A stretch of 64,000 nt of DNA from Cladorhizidae sp. MBARI D1340-BT2. Its lineage: Eukaryota > Porifera > Demospongiae > Poecilosclerida > Cladorhizidae. The position numbers and the translations under genes are program-made. Location: contig JAQNBH010000013.1 in assembly GCA_028752905.1 (NCBI GenBank), positions 24,028,168 to 24,092,167 on the forward strand, in the 5' to 3' direction. The notes under the pieces were generated by a model, which searched no databases, was not told the DNA's origin, and was given only the letters and a program-made list of their open reading frames with translations. This document shows positions 42,545 through 54,575 of the stretch, piece after piece (the stretch's first letter is position 1; each line of letters opens with the position of its first letter).

Positions 42545-42890
42545 TACAGTTTGCTAGATATACACCATAAATGGGATTATTATATCTGAAGTTAAACCAT
42601 GCATAATATGGTAGTTGGCTAGATATAATATCATAAATTGGATTATTGTATCTGAAGTTAAACCATGCTTATTATGGTAGTTGGCTAGATATATATCATA
42701 AATGGGATTATTATATCTGAAGTTAAACCATGCTTAGTATGGTAGTTGGCTAGATGTATATCATTAATATATCTGAAGTTAAACCATGCTTAGTATGGTA
42801 GTTGGCTAGATGTATATCATAAATGGGATTATTGGATCTGAAGTTAAACCATGTTTAGTATGGTAATTGGCCAGATATACACCATCAACA
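42545..42890 (+). repeat. ~65-bp satellite array, about 5 units
   Basis: The units contain CTGAAGTTAAACCATG, CTTAGTATGGTAGTTGG and CATAAATGGGATTATT, as in the arrays at 21165 and 59755. Confidence 0.9.
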
Positions 42891-43879
42891 GAAGTATTGC
42901 GGTAGTTTGTCTTCAGTATATTAATAGGTAAAGGGTCTTGTAAGTTGTTGGTTGTTTCATGTATCCAATATACAATTTTTGTTTTTAACATTTATTGTCT
43001 TGTTTCACAGCCACCAGTAAGAACTTACTTAGTGTAACACCAGACCTAACAAATCTTATGTTAATATTTACTATGTTTATAATTATAGTAAGCTAGATAA
43101 GTGCCTATGCATGATACACATAGATCAGGCATATAAATATATACATAGTTTTGTTAAAGGTCTGTGATGTTAACTATTCTCTCATCTGAGGATACACATG
43201 CACTATAAATATACAGTTACCTTTGTTTAATTATAATTTTTTTACTTTCTCTGTAAAATGTTGTCACAAGAGTAAAAAGTTCTGAGGATACCAACTGATC
43301 ATTTTCATGGAAATGTGCAACAGCTTGCTGACTCAGCTAAATATTTCACACCCACAAGGATGTTTATGTAAGCAAAACATTTTATCAGATATTCAGTTCT
43401 TGGGCAATGGGTTAGATTTTTTTCAATGGCCTGGACATTTTGGGGACTTCTGATATGAAGTTAGGTGTGGGAAAAGTAGTAATATACATAAGTACAAAAT
43501 TAAAAAACTGATTACATAGTTGTGGCAATGCATGGGACAGTCTTCTGGTCTGGAGTTTTTGGTGAATATTATGAGGAACAGACATACTATATATGTGTGG
43601 GAAGAAAAGAAGACAAAATGATCTATTTTATATTAAAAACAAGTATGTGTATTTGATCGATTAGCAGAAAATAATAATAGAATTTACCAATGTAGACAAC
43701 AAACATCTTTTATCTATCAGATTTTTGAAAAACTGGCCTTCATTATGGTAAAGGCCCTAAAGGGTCTTGTTTTTTTTTGTCGACATTGGTAAATTCTTGT
43801 TTCCTAGTGAGTATATAATAGTTTTTTATAGCAAGTAGACACCTAAAACAAGTTACTTAGTATAACACCAAACATATAA
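42891..43879 (+). other. Noncoding repeat block after the satellite
   Basis: It matches 21611-22740 and 60030-61070 in order, with small deletions. No gene is seen. Confidence 0.65.
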
Positions 43880-43930
43880 AATAAATAAATAAATAAATAA
43901 TAATAATAATAGTAAATGTAATATAATAAA

Positions 43931-43986
<56 letters not shown>

Positions 43987-44013
43987 CAACAACAACAACA
44001 ACAATATTAACAA

Positions 44014-44050
<37 letters not shown>

Positions 44051-44056
44051 GTAGTA

Positions 44057-44123
<67 letters not shown>

Positions 44124-44230
44124 TAATAGTAGTAGTAATAATAATAATAATATTAATGATGATGATGATGGATGATGATGATGTTGACGATGATGATGAT
44201 AATAATAATAATAATAATATAATAATAATA
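43880..44230. repeat. Compound (TAA)n/(CAA)n/(GATGAT)n microsatellite
   Basis: About 350 bp of AAT repeats with AAC, AGT and GAT sub-blocks. The 161-codon Ile/Leu-rich open frame on the minus strand is an artefact of it. In segment copies 1 and 3 the equivalent microsatellite is followed by a LINE tail, which I do not find here. Confidence 0.95.
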
Positions 44231-46829
44231 TTTAAAAAAAATATTAAAAAAATAAAAAAAATAATAATAGCAATAATAATAAAAATTAAAAAAAAAATAT
44301 ATATATTAGCAAATAGAGTTTTAAACATAATATAAAGTAAAATAATGTCAATAATAATAATTCTAATACTACTACTACTAATAACTACAACAACAATAAA
44401 AACAAAAATAACAACACCAATTATTTATGTATAATTGACTAGTCGATAAAGAAATAAAACAAGAATAATATTTACAGGAACCTTTACTTGTAAATTATAA
44501 TGAAGATCAATATTACAATACCACTTTTTAAAACTGTATTTTAGTTGGAGTTTATTGACAACGGATATCCTGTTAATGTTTTTGGTAAATTCTTGTTTTA
44601 GTCAATCTAATATTGTTTGTAATTTTTTTTTGTCTTTTGGATACCATACGTGAATGTGTAACCAGTCTTAAAACTAATGCAGGCTTAGGGCTTATTTAAA
44701 TCAGGAATGGTCATGTAGGGAAGAGAATTAATGAGGAAACAGCAGATTCTTAGCTAGACCAAAGAAAACTTGCTGCACAGGCAAGTGAGAATGGCCCTGC
44801 TTATGCAGAAAACAGAACTACACTTATAAAGAAGCTAACATGCTTCAATACACTATGGGTTTACACTGAAATAACATATGTATGAACTTTTGTTTTTGAA
44901 GTAATGCCTACAGTCCATCTACTAACTTGCTCCAAAATCATGTCTAACATCCTGAAAGCTGCAAATACTGCTCTAGCAGCCCTCCAACTTCCCCTCTCAG
45001 ACTCTTCCCACCAATGCCCTTTGGCCGCCCCTTTGGGGGTGTACAGACTCTCTCTCGGGGCCTTACTTTTGCCACCCCTGATCTGTTATCTAAGATCTGA
45101 GCAGAAATATTTATAGATATACACACATATATATATATTATAGTGAAGTTCTTGCAACTGTGTTAAATTGAAAACATTTTCAATTCAAGGGGAATCCTTC
45201 CCTAATAGTTCAGTGCAGACCCTGTGATTTGCTATGAATGCTCTGTCTTATTCTTCTTTCCCATATATATATACGTATATATTACCAATCTTAGTGTGCG
45301 CTCTAAGATCTGTCCTCAAGCATGTGCAGCTGAATCCCACCTGAGCAGTCAACTGATCTATAGATGGACAATCTTCTCCAAACAGAAACATTGAAGCACA
45401 AGCAAGGATCCCTACAATGAAGTATGCATGTGTGCTTCAGCAATGAACGTGGCAGAGAATAACATCTGCTAGGCATGAACATATGTTTGATTAGTTCTGT
45501 AGTTTCTGCTGTGCATCTCTTTCATGTCCTTGAAGGAGGCTGTATAGCTGATCCCTGATGTCTAATGAATGTTAGGACATGTCCATGCGTTGTTTCCATG
45601 GCCACAATACTTCTTAAGAAACTGTCTGACCCGAAACTTGATGATAAACCACCCAATCGTGAATGCTTTGTGTGGCAGCAAAAGAACAGAGGATGAGTGT
45701 CAGGCAATGCTAGACACACTATGCTTCATGCTATGACCAACCTTTTCCGAAACTATTTGACTGGTGGCGAGGCAGCTCAGCAAGTTTCACTCCGCAGGCA
45801 CTATGGTCTATCTCATTTTCTTGGGAAGTCTGGAGACATCAGTTATCCCAAGACATTGGGGCCAGAGGGTGTTTAATAACTTGAACTTGTGGAAGGTCTC
45901 TGCTCCTCATAAAACTGTGGTCGGTCGACTTACCAACTTTGTATTTGGTCGCCACTCTAGCCCAGTCCTCATGTTAGTACAGATCTTGAGCTTACTTTGA
46001 TATTAAGGACAACAATTTTTCTCCTTCGAGTAGGTCTAGCCATGCTCTCTGCTTTGACACAGAGTGGGAAGAATCAAAAGAAAGCATTGGCCAAACAGCA
46101 GATATTTGTCTTGCGCATGCGCAAAAGAATTGTCCCGACAAGAAGTTCTGTATTTTCTCTATCAGGAACCACCCCTCCATTAGTAACCTTCACTCCAATA
46201 ATGTCACTGCGTTGCTCAGTCTCAATTGGTTATAAATAAACAGCCTTCCAATTGTAGCTATGGAGGCACAATAACACACTCCAGAATAATCGCTTATAAA
46301 GATACAACGGGAAAAAAATCAGCAAGAATATTCTGGGCACTAGCAGATTTGAACCTTGAACCCTTGATTTCTGCTTTACAAATGATAACCATCCCCCAAA
46401 CAGGCACTTGAGCTCCTTCACAACTGCAATCAATAGAAACCGCCCATTTCAACAGTAATCGCAGGTAGATTGGGGACAGAACTAAATTTAATAAGAACTT
46501 CGGTTCCTATTAGAGAATACAGTATATGGCACATTGAATCTAGCCTGCATTTCTGTGGGGATATTTAGCATTGCAGCCGACAGTTCTTGTAAGTTTTCAT
46601 TTGACTGACATATACTCGCTTTAGACATCATCCCCCTGCATATTATCTTGTAAGTATTGGTAAACGGTAAAGATCGGAGAAAAGGTTGAGCACCATGACC
46701 TGCAAGATTCCTAGGCTGACCATATGTACAGCCAGTACATAACTTTTCCTTGTTCACCCACCACCCTCACACTCAGAATACTTGGGACTCTCCTGGGATG
46801 TCGCTAGCATGGGTGACTAACTCTACACC
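44231..46829. other. 2.6 kb with no recognised gene
   Basis: Open frames up to about 80 codons occur, but none has a recognisable domain. The frame reading TGGEAAQQVSLRRHYGLSHF (about 45750-45870) and one reading SDPKLDDKPPNRECFVWQQK (about 45625-45700) look protein-like but match nothing I know. A CAATTGG-TATAAATA combination lies near 46220-46240. This is the least repeat-like part of the window. Confidence 0.4.
46111..46124. promoter_or_regulatory. Palindrome matching the NRF1 consensus
   Basis: TTGCGCATGCGCAA is a perfect palindrome containing the TGCGCATGCGCA core bound by NRF1-type factors in animals. No gene start is evident beside it, so its function is unproven. Confidence 0.3.
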
Positions 46830-47685
46830 TTAGACCATGGAATTAGGTCTAAGGCAGAGTGTTCTAGGGCCAAGGCTGGAAATATTCCAGGCTAAGGCTG
46901 GGTCCAGGACTAAGCTAGAGTTTTCTAGGGTTCAGGCTAGGCGTATTCTAGGTCTAGGGCCAGTGCTAAGGCTAGGAGTTTTCTAGGGCTAGGGCAAGGG
47001 CTAAGGCTATGAGTATTCTAGGGCTAGGGCAAGGGCTAAGGCTATGAGTATTCTAGGGCTAGGGCAAGAGCTAGGGCTAGGAGTATTCTAGGGCTAGGGC
47101 AAGAGCTAAGCTAGGGCTATGGCAAAGGTTAAGGCTAGGACTAGGGCTAGGGCAAGGGATAAGGCTAGGAGTATTCTAGGGCTAGGGCAAGGGATAAGAC
47201 TAGAAGTATTCTAGGTCTAGGGCAAGGGCTAAGGCTACGAGTATTCTAGGGCTTTGGCAAGGGACTAGGGCTAGAAGGGATAATGGTAGAAGTATTCTAG
47301 GGCTAGGAAAAGGGAGGCAACAAGTATTCTAGGCAGGGCAAGGGATAAGGCTCAGAGTATTCTAGGGCTAGGGCAAAGTCTAAGGCTACTGGTATTCTAG
47401 GGCTCAGGTAAGGGATAAGGCTAGGAGTATTCTAGGGCTAGGGCAAAGGCTAAGACCAGTATTCTAGGGCTAGGGCAAGGAATAAGGCTAGGAGTATTCT
47501 AGGGCTAGTGCAAGGGCTAAGGCTACAAGTATTCTAGTGCTAGGGCAAGGGCTAAGGCTACCAGTATTCTAGGGCTAGGGCAAGGGATAAAACTAGGAGT
47601 ATTCTAGGGATAGGGCAAGGGATAAGGCTACTAGTATTCTAGGTCTAGGGCAAGGGATAAGCTACGAGTATTCTAGGCCCTGCAG
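46830..47685 (+). repeat. ~36-bp minisatellite built on CTAGGG/AAGG words
   Basis: More than twenty units vary around GTATTCTAGGGCTAGGGC followed by AAGGGCTAAGGCTAGGA. Every unit has GTATTCTAGG. Unit order and length vary, with some units shortened. The array abuts the 3' end of a hAT transposase remnant on the right. Confidence 0.92.
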
Positions 47686-47689
47686 TGGG

Positions 47690-49853
47690 TCTCAACCACA
47701 GTCCATGGAAGATCTTGTTCACAGTACAGAAGGTCATCATAGTTGAACACTCGGATTGCAGTTGAGCACTGAAGGCACAAGGCACAAGGCACAAAAGCAT
47801 ATGACTTTGTTTTCCCTCACCTTGAAATCTTTCCTCCAACTGGTTAATGAATGAATCCAGCACTGGTATAGCAATGACTCTCTTGTAATGCTCTTTTGCT
47901 GATTGACTTGGGGTGTTGCTTCGATTCCGTTGAATGCTTGTCTTTCTTGGAACACTCTCACTCACACCAATTGACTCAGCCAGTTCAAGTACCTCACAAT
48001 ACCACAAGCTAGAAACGGTGTCAATAGTCTTTCTGAGGGTTTTCAAGCATTCAATCGCTTCAGTAACTTTCTTATAGGCCTCATATTTATCTTGATCCTG
48101 CTCTGAAGTTTTGAAGCAAGTATTTTCACTTCATCAAGAACATTCTTGGTGATTATAAAAACAGCAAGAGTTTGAGAGCAGCTTTCAGACCTTGTGCTTT
48201 CACTCTTGTCTCAGTATTCCAATTCCAGCTCCCATCTGATGAGCCTAAATTTGGGTAATCAGTAGGACACAAAATGGCATCTAAGAAAGTGATAAGTGGC
48301 TCATATATACATTTCAAGAAACATTTCAAAGCATGTATGTCTCTCCACCCATCTTGTCTTACACATTCCTGGAAGCTTTCTTGCTTTTGAAGAAGGCAAG
48401 AATTCATTGACTGTAAGTTCAAAAAGGTTTTGTCTCTTAGGGCTGTCAGCTAAAAAGAGGTGTGCTTCATTTATAACTAAAATCAAGTTTCGTACTTCCT
48501 GAACAAGACATGCTCTGGCAATTGAAAGATTAAGGCAGTGTGAGTAGCAGTGTGTGTACAGAGCTAGTGGGCTGACCTCCTTGACTTTAGATTGAACTCC
48601 TGCAATGCCGGATGACATCACAGATGCTCCATCATAAGCTTGCCTCTAATTCTACAGGGATCTAAAGAAACTGAAGGACTAGAAACTGTTTCAAGAATCT
48701 TTCTTGAAATGGATGAAGCATTGGCTTGGTCCAAGTAGACAAAGCTAATCAGGCACTCCTTGATATGAGGATCAGTGGGGGAGGACAGATCAACATACCT
48801 GAAGCACACAGAAAGAATCTCTTGATTAGAATGAGGATCTGCGGCTTCATCAGCAATGATGGTGAAAGGCAATTTTTTATTCTCGGAGCTGTTCAGTTAT
48901 ATGCTCTCTAATTTTAGATGCATATATGTGAATAACCTCATTTTGAATGGTCTTGCTGGTATACTTCGCGTTCCTTTTAGCTGAGAGAAGGTGTTTGTGT
49001 AGGAGCTTATCTGTCTTAGCCAAAAGCTGAAGTGTGGCTACAAAATTGCCCCTGTTGAGATCTTCATCTGTAGTCAGAGTGGCCTCTGAATGGTAGTGCT
49101 TGCTTTGCCAAAAACTCTACAGCCAAAACTATCTTCTGGAGAACATGCCTGTTCTCTTCAGCTTGTTGGTTGCTCTGTTTCAATAGCTTGTATCTATCCT
49201 TTCATCTGGTTGGTTAAAATTTCTGAGAAAAAGGTCTACCCTCTCAGTTGCATGGCAATGAATTTGAGTCTGATCATGGCATACAAGTACACCATCCTTG
49301 CCAAGTGCTTTTGAGTATGGCTTCTGGTATGGGGACAAAACTAACAAACCAGAACGATTGCCAACTCCAGAAACACAGCCTCTACCCGGCTGCTCTGGAA
49401 AAACTATACAATATCTGCAAAGACCACCTGCAAGAACAGTGCCGTATGAAAGCCAAGGAAATTGTACTAACCATCCAAGCTGGAAGGATACACTCCAGGT
49501 TTTTCCTACTTTGGTAACCTGATGTGAATGAAGATGATCAGAAGAAGAAGGTTTGGAATGATGAGAAAGATATTGCTTCTTACGATCATCTGGGATTTTA
49601 TTTGCTAATGACCTAAGCTTATCCCAGTTACCTTGAGCGGCTTCAACTATTGTCACCTGTCCACTAGTTGACGGACTACACTGAGTGATGTAGTCATCGT
49701 ATCAATTGTTGCTGAGCATAACTGAGAAACAGTAGTTGGCATTGACAAGGAAGAGCTCGATGTAGTGGTTGTGACTGTCATTGATGGTGATTGAACAAAT
49801 AAATCTATATCAGTTGATGCACTAGAGTTACCATCACCAGCAGTCGTTGACAC
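47690..49853 (-). pseudogene. DUF4371/ZMYM-type hAT transposase, remnant 1
   Basis: On the minus strand a Ser/Thr-rich N-terminus (49853-49653) is followed by 49656-49180. In that piece SFQLGWLVQFPWLSYGTV and LCRYCIVFPE near 49450-49560 match the TTF-type zinc finger. Next are FTIIADEAADPHSNQEILSV and CFRYVD (near 48850), the first catalytic Asp region; TTFxK-like parts are lost. LALYTHCYSHCLNLSIARAC (near 48540) is another hAT signature. The region GMCKTRWVERHTCFEMFLEM (near 48360) follows. The C-terminal dimerisation end is missing where the minisatellite begins. Frameshifts near 48620, 48300 and 48100 inactivate it. Confidence 0.8.
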
Positions 49854-50076
49854 AGGGATATGGGACCCAGACTCGATTCTACATTAATTAGAAGGCTATT
49901 ATAAATTGAGAAAAAAGTTGTCAGCTGGGTGCAATCCCTGGGTGATGGCCTCTTTCTACTTCCAGACATGGCAATGTTGATGGCAGATGCAAAATGAACT
50001 ATATAGCTGCACAGCCACATTCAAGGAGTGTGGGTTTACTAGAATTTCATTCATATTTAACAGTTTGTAGTTTAAC
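49854..50076. other. Upstream part of the DUF4371-type hAT element
   Basis: Probable 5' noncoding sequence of the minus-strand transposase. The frame at 50020-49805 has MSGSRKRPSPRDCTQLTTFF, which could be its true N-terminus. Confidence 0.4.
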
Positions 50077-50200
50077 CAAAGTGTCTATATCTAACAAAGT
50101 GTCTATATCTAACAAGTGTCTATATCTAACAAAGTGTCTATATCTAACAAGTGTCTATATCTAACAAGTGACTATATCTAACAAAGTGTCTATACTAACA
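50077..50200 (+). repeat. ~18-19-bp tandem repeat
   Basis: GTGTCTATATCTAACAAA and a variant one base shorter are repeated about seven times. It lies between the transposase start and the putative right end of the element. Confidence 0.9.
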
Positions 50201-50237
50201 AAGAAACTGGAGGTGGAGCTAGTGTTTAGAACGTTAT

Positions 50238-50292
50238 GGGGGGGGGGGGGGGTTGCAACCCCAGAACCCCCCCCCCCCTGGATCCACCCCTG
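50238..50292 (-). repeat. Putative hAT terminal repeat with G15/C12 runs
   Basis: On the minus strand the sequence begins CAGGGGTGGATCCAGGGGGG. This is a common kind of hAT end and suits the DUF4371-type element to its left. A run of 15 G (50238-50252) and a run of 12 C (50267-50278) can pair. The partner end was not found; a CAGTGGGTCTCAACC word near 47685 has different sequence and no matching target duplication. Confidence 0.4.
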
Positions 50293-50724
50293 GATCACCA
50301 GTTGAGGGGGTTCCAGTGGATCAAACAATGGGGGGAACTATGCAAGGGGGTGTATCGAAATGGAGAAGAGAGGAGGAAGGATTGACAATGAGGGAGGAGA
50401 AGTGGTGGGTGTAATCAAGGCACCAAGAAAGGAGACCAGGAGCCTTGCAACCAGGTGGAAATGAAGACAAGACAAGGAGAGTTTATTCATCAACAGGAAA
50501 AGGAGTATCAACCAGTGGGAGCAGTGGGAGTGACGGACTTGCAAACTGGGAAAGATGGGTTGGAGGACTGCTTGAGTGACATGATACTACAGGTCCAAAG
50601 TCTCCTTACACAGTATTGGAACAGGAGGGAAGTGAAAAGCAAAGTACTCTCCTACAAGGTAGTTTAGGTTGCCCTGGGGGGTGGGGTGGTGGGGAGGGGA
50701 TGAGGGGGGGTGCCAGAGATTTAG

Positions 50725-51395
50725 GTGTGGGGTTCCTAAATTGTAGAGCATGGTGGGCGAGAGAGGTGGACGTTAAGCATGTTGAAGAGGAAAAATTTAG
50801 ATGTGCTGGGGAGGGCAGAAACATTTTTGCAGCAGGGAGGTGAGGTTGAGGTACCTGGATATGATTGGAACGGATACAATAGGATAGGAGGCAAGCATGC
50901 AAGTGTGGGTGTAGGGCGGCTGGTTAAGAAGAGCATCAGGTCTGGGCTGTGACTGAGGATGGAGGAAGGAACTGTGTGGGTGGAATTGAAAGCAGAGGAG
51001 AGGAATAATATGGTTGTGGGTGTGGTGTATGTTAACCCGGAATGGATGAAGTGTCAGGAATCAGAAGATTTGCTTGAGGTGATGAAAGCTAAGGTGGCAG
51101 AAGATCAGGAAACAGGCTGTGAGGTAATTCTAATAGGTGATTTTAATGCCCACATAGGATTAGGGTCAGAGCAGTCACCTAACAGGAATGGTAAGAGGTT
51201 GTTGGATCTGGTTGGGATGTCCAATTTGCGTATCAGGAATAAGGTATCACAGTGTAGTGGAAGGTGGACGTGGGAGATGGGGGAAAGGAGGTCAGTGATA
51301 GATTATATCTTGTTGTCAAGGGGTTTAGTTATAGATAAGATGGTGATTGAGGACAGTGGAGAAATTGATCTAGGGTCGTTCATAATCTAATATGG
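50725..51395 (+). pseudogene. LINE copy 2: APE-like endonuclease
   Basis: The best frame (50959-51390) reads TVWVELKAEERNNMVVGVVY, then VILIGDFNAHIGLG with the catalytic Asn, and RSVIDYILLSRGL. The next word should be SDHN, but a small deletion at about 51377 leaves GSFII and shifts the frame, removing the catalytic Asp-His pair. Upstream, VGFLNCRAWWAREVD near 50730 is the start of the domain in another frame. Confidence 0.8.
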
Positions 51396-51467
51396 TCTGT
51401 CCTGAGAATAGGTAGACTGGAGGAAAGAGCAAGTACTCCACGGTTTAAATGGAAGGCAGATGGTAAG

Positions 51468-53149
51468 ATGGACCGAGAAGAATATCAACATATGGTGAGC
51501 GAGGGTTTCAGAGGTTGGGAGGAATATGTGGCAAGGCTAGGGATGGAAAAGGACAGAGAAGGTGTACAACAAATTTGGGAACTGTGGAGACGCATTGTGC
51601 TTTTGGCGGCTGAGTTGGGTATAGGGAGGAAAAAACTAACAGACAGATCTAAGGGCTGGTGGTCTCGTGACATTGAAGTAGCCATCCAAGCACGACAAGT
51701 GTCATGTAGGTAACTTAGAGAGTCTAGGATGACAATGTAGGTGAAGAAAGATTATTACGGCAATGGGAGGAATATAAGAGTGCAAGAAGACGTGTGAAGA
51801 GGTTGATTAGATTGGAAAATAAGAGACTGAGGAAGGCTACAATAGAAAAGATTAAAGAGCAAGCTGTAAGTTATTTTGGATGGACTTGAAAGGAAAGAAG
51901 AAGCAATGTCAAATTCGGAGAGTGAGAGAGGAAAATGGGGTTGTAGTGGAAAAGAGGAAGGATATACTGGAGGTATTGGCCAAGCATTGGGAAGGATTAG
52001 GGAGTGTGTCCAGGTCAAGGAAGGATTTGCAATTGACAAACCTGGAGTCTAAAGCTAAAGAAATTAACTGGATGGTGCAGCGGGTTGGATTCCAGGAGAT
52101 GTACAATATTGTGAAGGGGTTGAAAAGGGGCCAGGCTCCTGGTCCTGATGGAATAATTAATGTGATGTTGAATGGGATGGTGGAAATGTTATGTTCTCTA
52201 GTTAATTTGGTGATGGAGTCGAAGTTTTCGCCGGATGATTGATAACAGAGTTATATTGTGCCACTCTTTAAAGCTGGAGATGAGGAGGTGGCTAGTAATT
52301 AGAGAGAGATAGCTCTGGGGAGTTGTGTGGCAAAAGTGATGGCAAGAGTGTTGGCAGGAAGGCTCATACGTTTGCAGAGAGTATATACTAACAGAGGGTC
52401 AGGGTGGATTTAGGCCAGGGAGAGGATGTGCTGACCAGTTCCTAGTGTTGAGGTGTGTGTGACATAATGAGGTCACAGGGGCGACAGACATTTCTGGCAT
52501 TTCTGGATGTAAGCAAGGCAAATGATACTGTGTGGAGAGAAGGATTGTGATGAAGATGAGAGGGTACGGAGTTCGGGAAGAATTTGTCAATGTGCAAATA
52601 CTTGTATGGATCCAGTCAAGTGTGTTGTTAGGTGGAGAGGGGTGCAGGTAGTTTGAAGTGGATGCAGGACTGAGACAGGGTTGTCCTTTCTCATCAGTTC
52701 TCTATAGTGTGTATGTCATGGGATTGTTGAAGGATTTCGAGGGAAAAAGGTTAGGGATTGAAGTGGATGGAACATGGTGTGGTGGGTTGCTGTATGCTGA
52801 TGATATTGTAATGTTAGTGAGAGATCAGGTGGAGTTACAAGTGATGTTGGATGTGGTGGGGGAGTATGCAATGAAATGGAGATTTAGGTTTAGTAGCGAG
52901 AAGAGCAAGTCAATGACAGTTGGCGGAAAGTGCAGTGAAGGAGAGTGGAAGATTAATGAGGAGGGAATGGAGAATGTGGAAGCCTTCAAATATCTTGGTG
53001 ACAGTGGAATGAGAGGAAATGTTCATTTGGAGAAGACGAAGGAAAAGGCAGAGAAATTGAGGTCAAAAATTGGTTATAATATGAGCAGGGTAAACGGAGA
53101 AATGGAGACGGACAGAGGTAAACTAATATGGGAGTTGCTATATAGCTAG
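51468..53149 (+). pseudogene. LINE copy 2: linker and reverse transcriptase
   Basis: Pieces in different frames give a linker (51468-51713) and GQAPGPDGIINVML (about 52130). Next is a region with TEGQGGFRPGRGCADQF-like and FLDVSKANDTVWRE-like words near 52395-52535; in the latter the usual KAYD is KAND. Then come LRQGCPFSSVLYSVYVMG (about 52665) and LLYADDIVMLV (about 52790). The frame at 52658-53149 is the longest, 163 codons. Confidence 0.82.
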
Positions 53150-53985
53150 GCTGTCTAGAACATGTATCTGAAGTATGGTGGACAGGAGAGAAGACAGCCT
53201 GCAAGAATTTGGAAAAAATTCAAGAGAGTATTGGGAGGAAACTGATTGGAGGGAGTAAAATACAGTTGCAGGGGTGGCAGTAAGAGGGGACTGGGCTGGA
53301 GGAGGCTGAAGCAGAGAAGAGGAAGAAAAGAAAGTGTTATTTGGATGGAGGTAGAGAATGAGTCAAGATAGGCTAGTGAAAAAAGTTGTGGTATTGTTAA
53401 GTGATTGTCCAGGTTGGTGGGCAGAGTTTTGTGAGCTGAAAAGGAAGTTTGAGGGGGAAGGAGCAGTGGAGATAGCAGGCTCCAGTGTGACATGGAGGAA
53501 TTGTGTAAGGGATGTTAATAAGGAAGAGTGGCGGGAAGAAGTAGGAGCCTCAAGTGGTATAAGTTAGCTAAAGAAGAGTTTGGACAAGAAAGATATATAA
53601 GAGGATTCAGTAACAAAGGGGAAGTGAGGCTGAGATTTAGGTTAAGGATGGCATCAGCGAGACTCTTGGGTGTTGAGGTGTGGTATGCGTCGGGATGATA
53701 GATGCGAGCTATGTGATGAAGGCATTGTGGAAGATGTTGCACTTCTTGTTGTAGTGTGGGGAGTTTGCTGGTGATTGAGAAAGATTATTGGATATGGTTG
53801 AGGGCATTGAAGGGTCTGAAGAGTGGGTGGTAGAATGGAGAAATGAAGATGAGGGAGAGTAGTCCTAATGTTGGGTAGATCAGTAGCAGGAGTGACGGAA
53901 GAGGTGTTGGATAGGGTAGACAGAATTGCAATGGGAAATGTGCTCAAATGGTGGGAGAAGAGCAAATACATAATGTTTGGCACCT
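53150..53985 (+). pseudogene. LINE copy 2: C-terminal part
   Basis: Only short frames remain, for example 53358-53567 with VKKVVVLLSDCPGWWAEFCE, and a cysteine motif RCELCDEG-like near 53700. The content parallels copy 1 at 2880-3538. Confidence 0.6.
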
Positions 53986-54154
53986 AGGGTCTGTCTTTGG
54001 CACCCCCCCCCCCATCACCCCCAAACAAACTTATTATTTTTCTGTAATAATCATAATCTTGTTGTTGTTTTCTAGTAGTTCAATGTCATTTATTGTTTGT
54101 ACTACTTAGTGATGGCCTATATCGGCTCAAAAGAACAATTAAATTATTATAGAC

Positions 54155-54360
54155 ATTAATACGGCAGAGAAGCTTCCTACGGGCGGGGCCGGGCACCTGC
54201 TCTGTCGCTGCGTGCAACCACCCTCAGCACTGTAGTTACTGTGCACCACCCACTGCTCCGTCGCTACTGCATTACCCCTCTTGCACTACCCAGTAAAATT
54301 GGTTGCTCTATCTACTTTTTAAGTGGCGCATGGCTAAAACCCAAAAGCTATTCTACAGCA
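54155..54360. repeat. Fold-back fragment of the FERM-like upstream block
   Basis: The left part (AGACATTAATACGGCAGAGA, 54150-54172) is in the same orientation as upstream of FERM-like copy 1 (about 11394). The rest (54215-54350) is the reverse complement of about 11440-11560, including CTACTTTTTAAGTGGCGCAT. The two orientations meet near 54175-54210. Confidence 0.8.
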
Positions 54361-54541
54361 AATCTGAACCTGTACGGCAACTAAGCCACACCCACAATGG
54401 GAGTGGCTTTACTTGCTACCAACTTGTACTTTGGAGCTACAGCAGGATTCATACAGAAATTTTTGTTAGGGGGGGGGGGGGGGGAGATGTTTGATTCTGA
54501 AATATATATCATTTGCAGGGCTTTGCACAGGATATAGAGGG

Positions 54542-54575
<34 letters not shown>

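Larger units (their letters stand above)
50390..54130 (+). mobile_element. APE-type LINE, copy 2, decayed
   Basis: It has the same domain order and purine-rich style as copy 1, with the 5' part present. The left limit is approximate. The 3' UTR after about 53985 includes C-runs near 54002-54020 and ends AT-rich. Frameshifts, stops and small deletions occur throughout, so it is inactive. It lies between a DUF4371-type hAT remnant and an inverted fragment of the FERM-like upstream block. Confidence 0.82.

Noticed and set aside
43843..44328. 161-codon Ile/Leu-rich open frame on the minus strand
   Set aside because: It is produced by the compound microsatellite and has no non-repeat content.
46340..46400. 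tRNA-like B-box word (GGTTCAAATCTG on the minus strand)
   Set aside because: The sequences that would form the acceptor stem do not pair, and no convincing A box or cloverleaf can be drawn.
46830..47685. CRISPR array
   Set aside because: The units vary continuously, with no constant repeat and unique spacers of fixed length, and the genome is eukaryotic.
47685..50292. A complete hAT element bounded by CAGTGGGTCTCAACC and TGGATCCACCCCTG
   Set aside because: The two ends are different sequences and the flanking octamers do not match, so I could not confirm the pair.
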